Source of the DNA: an uncultured Prevotellaceae bacterium
GTDB lineage: Bacteria; Bacteroidota; Bacteroidia; Bacteroidales; Bacteroidaceae
NCBI GenBank assembly: GCA_946405695.1
Contig: CAMJIA010000072.1
Coordinates: forward strand, 1-6,983
Reading direction: 5' to 3'
Length of the DNA: 6,983 nucleotides
The notes below the pieces were generated by a model. It was given only the letters and a program-made list of their open reading frames with translations. It did no database searches and was not told the origin of the DNA. This document shows positions 5,655 through 6,983 of the stretch, one piece after another. Within the stretch, counting starts at the first letter, position 1, and every line of letters starts with the position of its first letter. The position numbers were made by a program, and so were the translations under genes.

Positions 5655-6983
5655 TTATAAAAGGGCGGGAAGTTCGTAGAGGTGGGTGCTGTTAGAGCCC
5701 TTGATGAGGATGTAGCGGCCTTGGGGCTGATTCTGGGCTATAGCAGCTTTCACCTCCTCGACATTGGAAAAGGTGCGGAAGGTGGATGATACTTTCTGGA
5801 ATTCAGCACCTACGAGCCAGACCTCATCGAAGCTGGCCTGCTGTAGTTGGGCAATGATTTTCTGGTGTTCCTCTTGCGAGACATCACCCAGTTCACCCAT
5901 CATACCCAGAATAGCCATCTTGGGCGACACTTCCATAAGACGGAAGTTGTCGATAGCGGCCTTCATAGATGTGGGGTTGGCATTATACGCATCCACGATG
6001 AGGTGGTTCTTCTCTGTCTCCGTCAACTGCGAACGGTTGTTGGTAGGCACATAGTTTGCCAACGCATGGTTAATCTGCTCAAAGGGGATGTTGTTGACAT
6101 AGCCAACAGTAATGGCAGCCAGCATATTGTCGAGATTATAGGCACCGATGAGGTTTGTCTGTACCTCCATCCATTCGCTGGTGTAGTTTGCATCATGGTC
6201 TTGCTCGCGCCAGCGGAACTTCAGGAAAGGAGCACACGAGACGACTTCGCCACGAATGAGGATGTCCTCATTGTCACTTTGGCCGTAGTAATAGATGTCG
6301 GGATTGCCTCCTCTTTCTGCAATCATCTTCATCAGATACTCGTTGTCGCGATTGACGAAGATGGGACAGTCGTGAGCAATCAGGAAATCATAGAGTTCGC
6401 CCTTTGTCTTGCAGACGCCCTCGAAGGAACCGAAGCCCTGCAGGTGAGCACGCCCAACGTTGGTGATGAGGCCACAGGTGGGTTCGGCAGTCTCCACCAA
6501 CGTCTTGATATCGCCAGGATGCGAGGCACCCATTTCAACGACAGCAATCTCTGTCTGGTCGTCCAAGCGGAACAAGGTTTTGGGCACACCCACGTCGTTA
6601 TTGAAGTTACCCTCCGTAGCCATCACATTGTAGCACTCTGTCAAGACGGAACGAATCAGTTCCTTTGTGGTGGTCTTGCCATTGGTACCTGTGATACCCA
6701 CCATCGGCATCTCAAACTGGCGACGATGTTCGCGAGCTAAGTCCTTGAAGGTCTGCAGGCAGTCGTTGACTTTGATGAGGTTAGAAGTGAGGGGTGAGGG
6801 GGTAGAGGAAAGTTCTTCTATCTCTTCATCTACGATGGCGTAGGCACAACCTTTCTCCAGCGCCTGGAGAGCGAACTTGTTGCCATTGAACGACTCACCC
6901 TTCAAGGCCAGAAAGATGCTACCCTCAGGACAGTTACGCGAGTCTGTCGTGATACACGGATGCTGCTGATACAGCTTATAGAG
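5655..6983 (-). CDS. murF: MurF, UDP-MurNAc-tripeptide:D-Ala-D-Ala ligase (5' end cut by window edge)
   Basis: MurF adds D-alanyl-D-alanine to UDP-MurNAc-tripeptide with ATP, the last cytoplasmic step in making the peptidoglycan pentapeptide precursor. 442 residues are visible. The frame stays open from 6905 to the window edge, reading LYKLYQQHPCITTDSR and then IFLALKGESFNGNKFA, the normal N-terminal domain of Bacteroidetes MurF. Only about five codons and the start are missing. In visible numbering: ATP P-loop GITGTNGKTTT (96-106, K103), EMGASHPGD (150-158), NVGRAHLQGFGS (175-186), KGEL with the Lys usually carbamylated in Mur ligases (K194), the MurF signature DAYNANPTSM (331-340) and KGSNSTHL (428-435). 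These cover all three Mur ligase domains. A short low-complexity segment (57-68) sits in a loop before the central domain. The gene is convergent with the DUF5107-TPR gene and its promoter lies outside the window. Confidence 0.95.
   Translation of the reverse strand, partial: LYKLYQQHPCITTDSRNCPEGSIFLALKGESFNGNKFALQALEKGCAYAIVDEEIEELSSTPSPLTSNLIKVNDCLQTFKDLAREHRRQFEMPMVGITGTNGKTTTKELIRSVLTECYNVMATEGNFNNDVGVPKTLFRLDDQTEIAVVEMGASHPGDIKTLVETAEPTCGLITNVGRAHLQGFGSFEGVCKTKGELYDFLIAHDCPIFVNRDNEYLMKMIAERGGNPDIYYYGQSDNEDILIRGEVVSCAPFLKFRWREQDHDANYTSEWMEVQTNLIGAYNLDNMLAAITVGYVNNIPFEQINHALANYVPTNNRSQLTETEKNHLIVDAYNANPTSMKAAIDNFRLMEVSPKMAILGMMGELGDVSQEEHQKIIAQLQQASFDEVWLVGAEFQKVSSTFRTFSNVEEVKAAIAQNQPQGRYILIKGSNSTHLYELPALL
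6780..6815 (-). repeat. purine/pyrimidine low-complexity patch within murF
   Basis: On the plus strand this reads as imperfect TGAGGGG units (TGAGGGG at 6788-6794, TGAGGGGG at 6795-6802) with related flanks. On the coding strand it is C/T-rich and encodes the Ser/Thr/Pro-rich loop ELSSTPSPLTSN of MurF, between the N-terminal and central domains. The segment is a few residues longer than I would expect for MurF here. Only about two clear units exist, so this is composition bias more than a proven tandem repeat. Confidence 0.4.

Noticed and set aside
5847..6740. A 297-codon open frame on the plus strand opposite murF
   Set aside because: It lies entirely antisense to the well-supported MurF frame, its product resembles no family I know, and its length follows from the codon composition of murF.
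6903..6905. TTG at 6905 as the start of murF
   Set aside because: The frame continues to the window edge with conserved MurF N-terminal sequence (TTDSR, IFLALKG), so this is an internal Leu codon.

Overview
The window looks like a stretch of a Bacteroidales chromosome, most likely Prevotella or a close relative. Three things support this: tRNA and recO promoters of the Bacteroidetes type (TAnnTTTG, no E. coli -35/-10), A-rich leaders without a clear Shine-Dalgarno, and RecO, MurF and a DUF5107-TPR protein that resemble the versions I know from that order. The genus call is inference; no 16S or other marker is present.

Layout, left to right. Positions 1-57 hold nothing I can assign. A tRNA-Glu(UUC) gene lies on the minus strand at 58-129. 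A 105-bp divergent spacer follows, carrying a good minus-strand promoter for the tRNA and weaker plus-strand promoter candidates for recO. On the plus strand come recO (235-963, DNA repair), a XylE/GLUT-type sugar porter (989-2302) and a 1090-residue protein (2321-5593) with an N-terminal DUF5107 domain and a long TPR tail. The gaps between these three are only 25 and 18 bp, so they could be co-transcribed. The porter and the DUF5107-TPR gene are the pair most likely to work together. A 61-bp convergent spacer with two hairpins separates them from murF on the minus strand, which runs off the right edge and lacks only its first few codons.

How the genes relate. tRNA-Glu, recO and murF are housekeeping genes. 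The porter keeps the XylE sugar-contact residues and the Asp/Arg pair linked to proton coupling, so it probably imports a monosaccharide by H+ symport. The DUF5107-TPR protein has no signal peptide and should be cytoplasmic. Its first domain belongs to the galactose-mutarotase-like sugar-binding fold. A working hypothesis is that it binds, senses or processes the sugar brought in by its neighbour. This is inference from context; no biochemical role is established by the sequence.

The most unusual DNA is a 79-bp inverted repeat inside the porter gene, built from two four-copy arrays of an 8-bp unit. It encodes the central cytoplasmic loop, next to a degenerate copy of the family's PESPR motif. 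A smaller purine-rich low-complexity patch sits in a variable loop of murF. I saw no phage, insertion sequence, CRISPR array or defence system.
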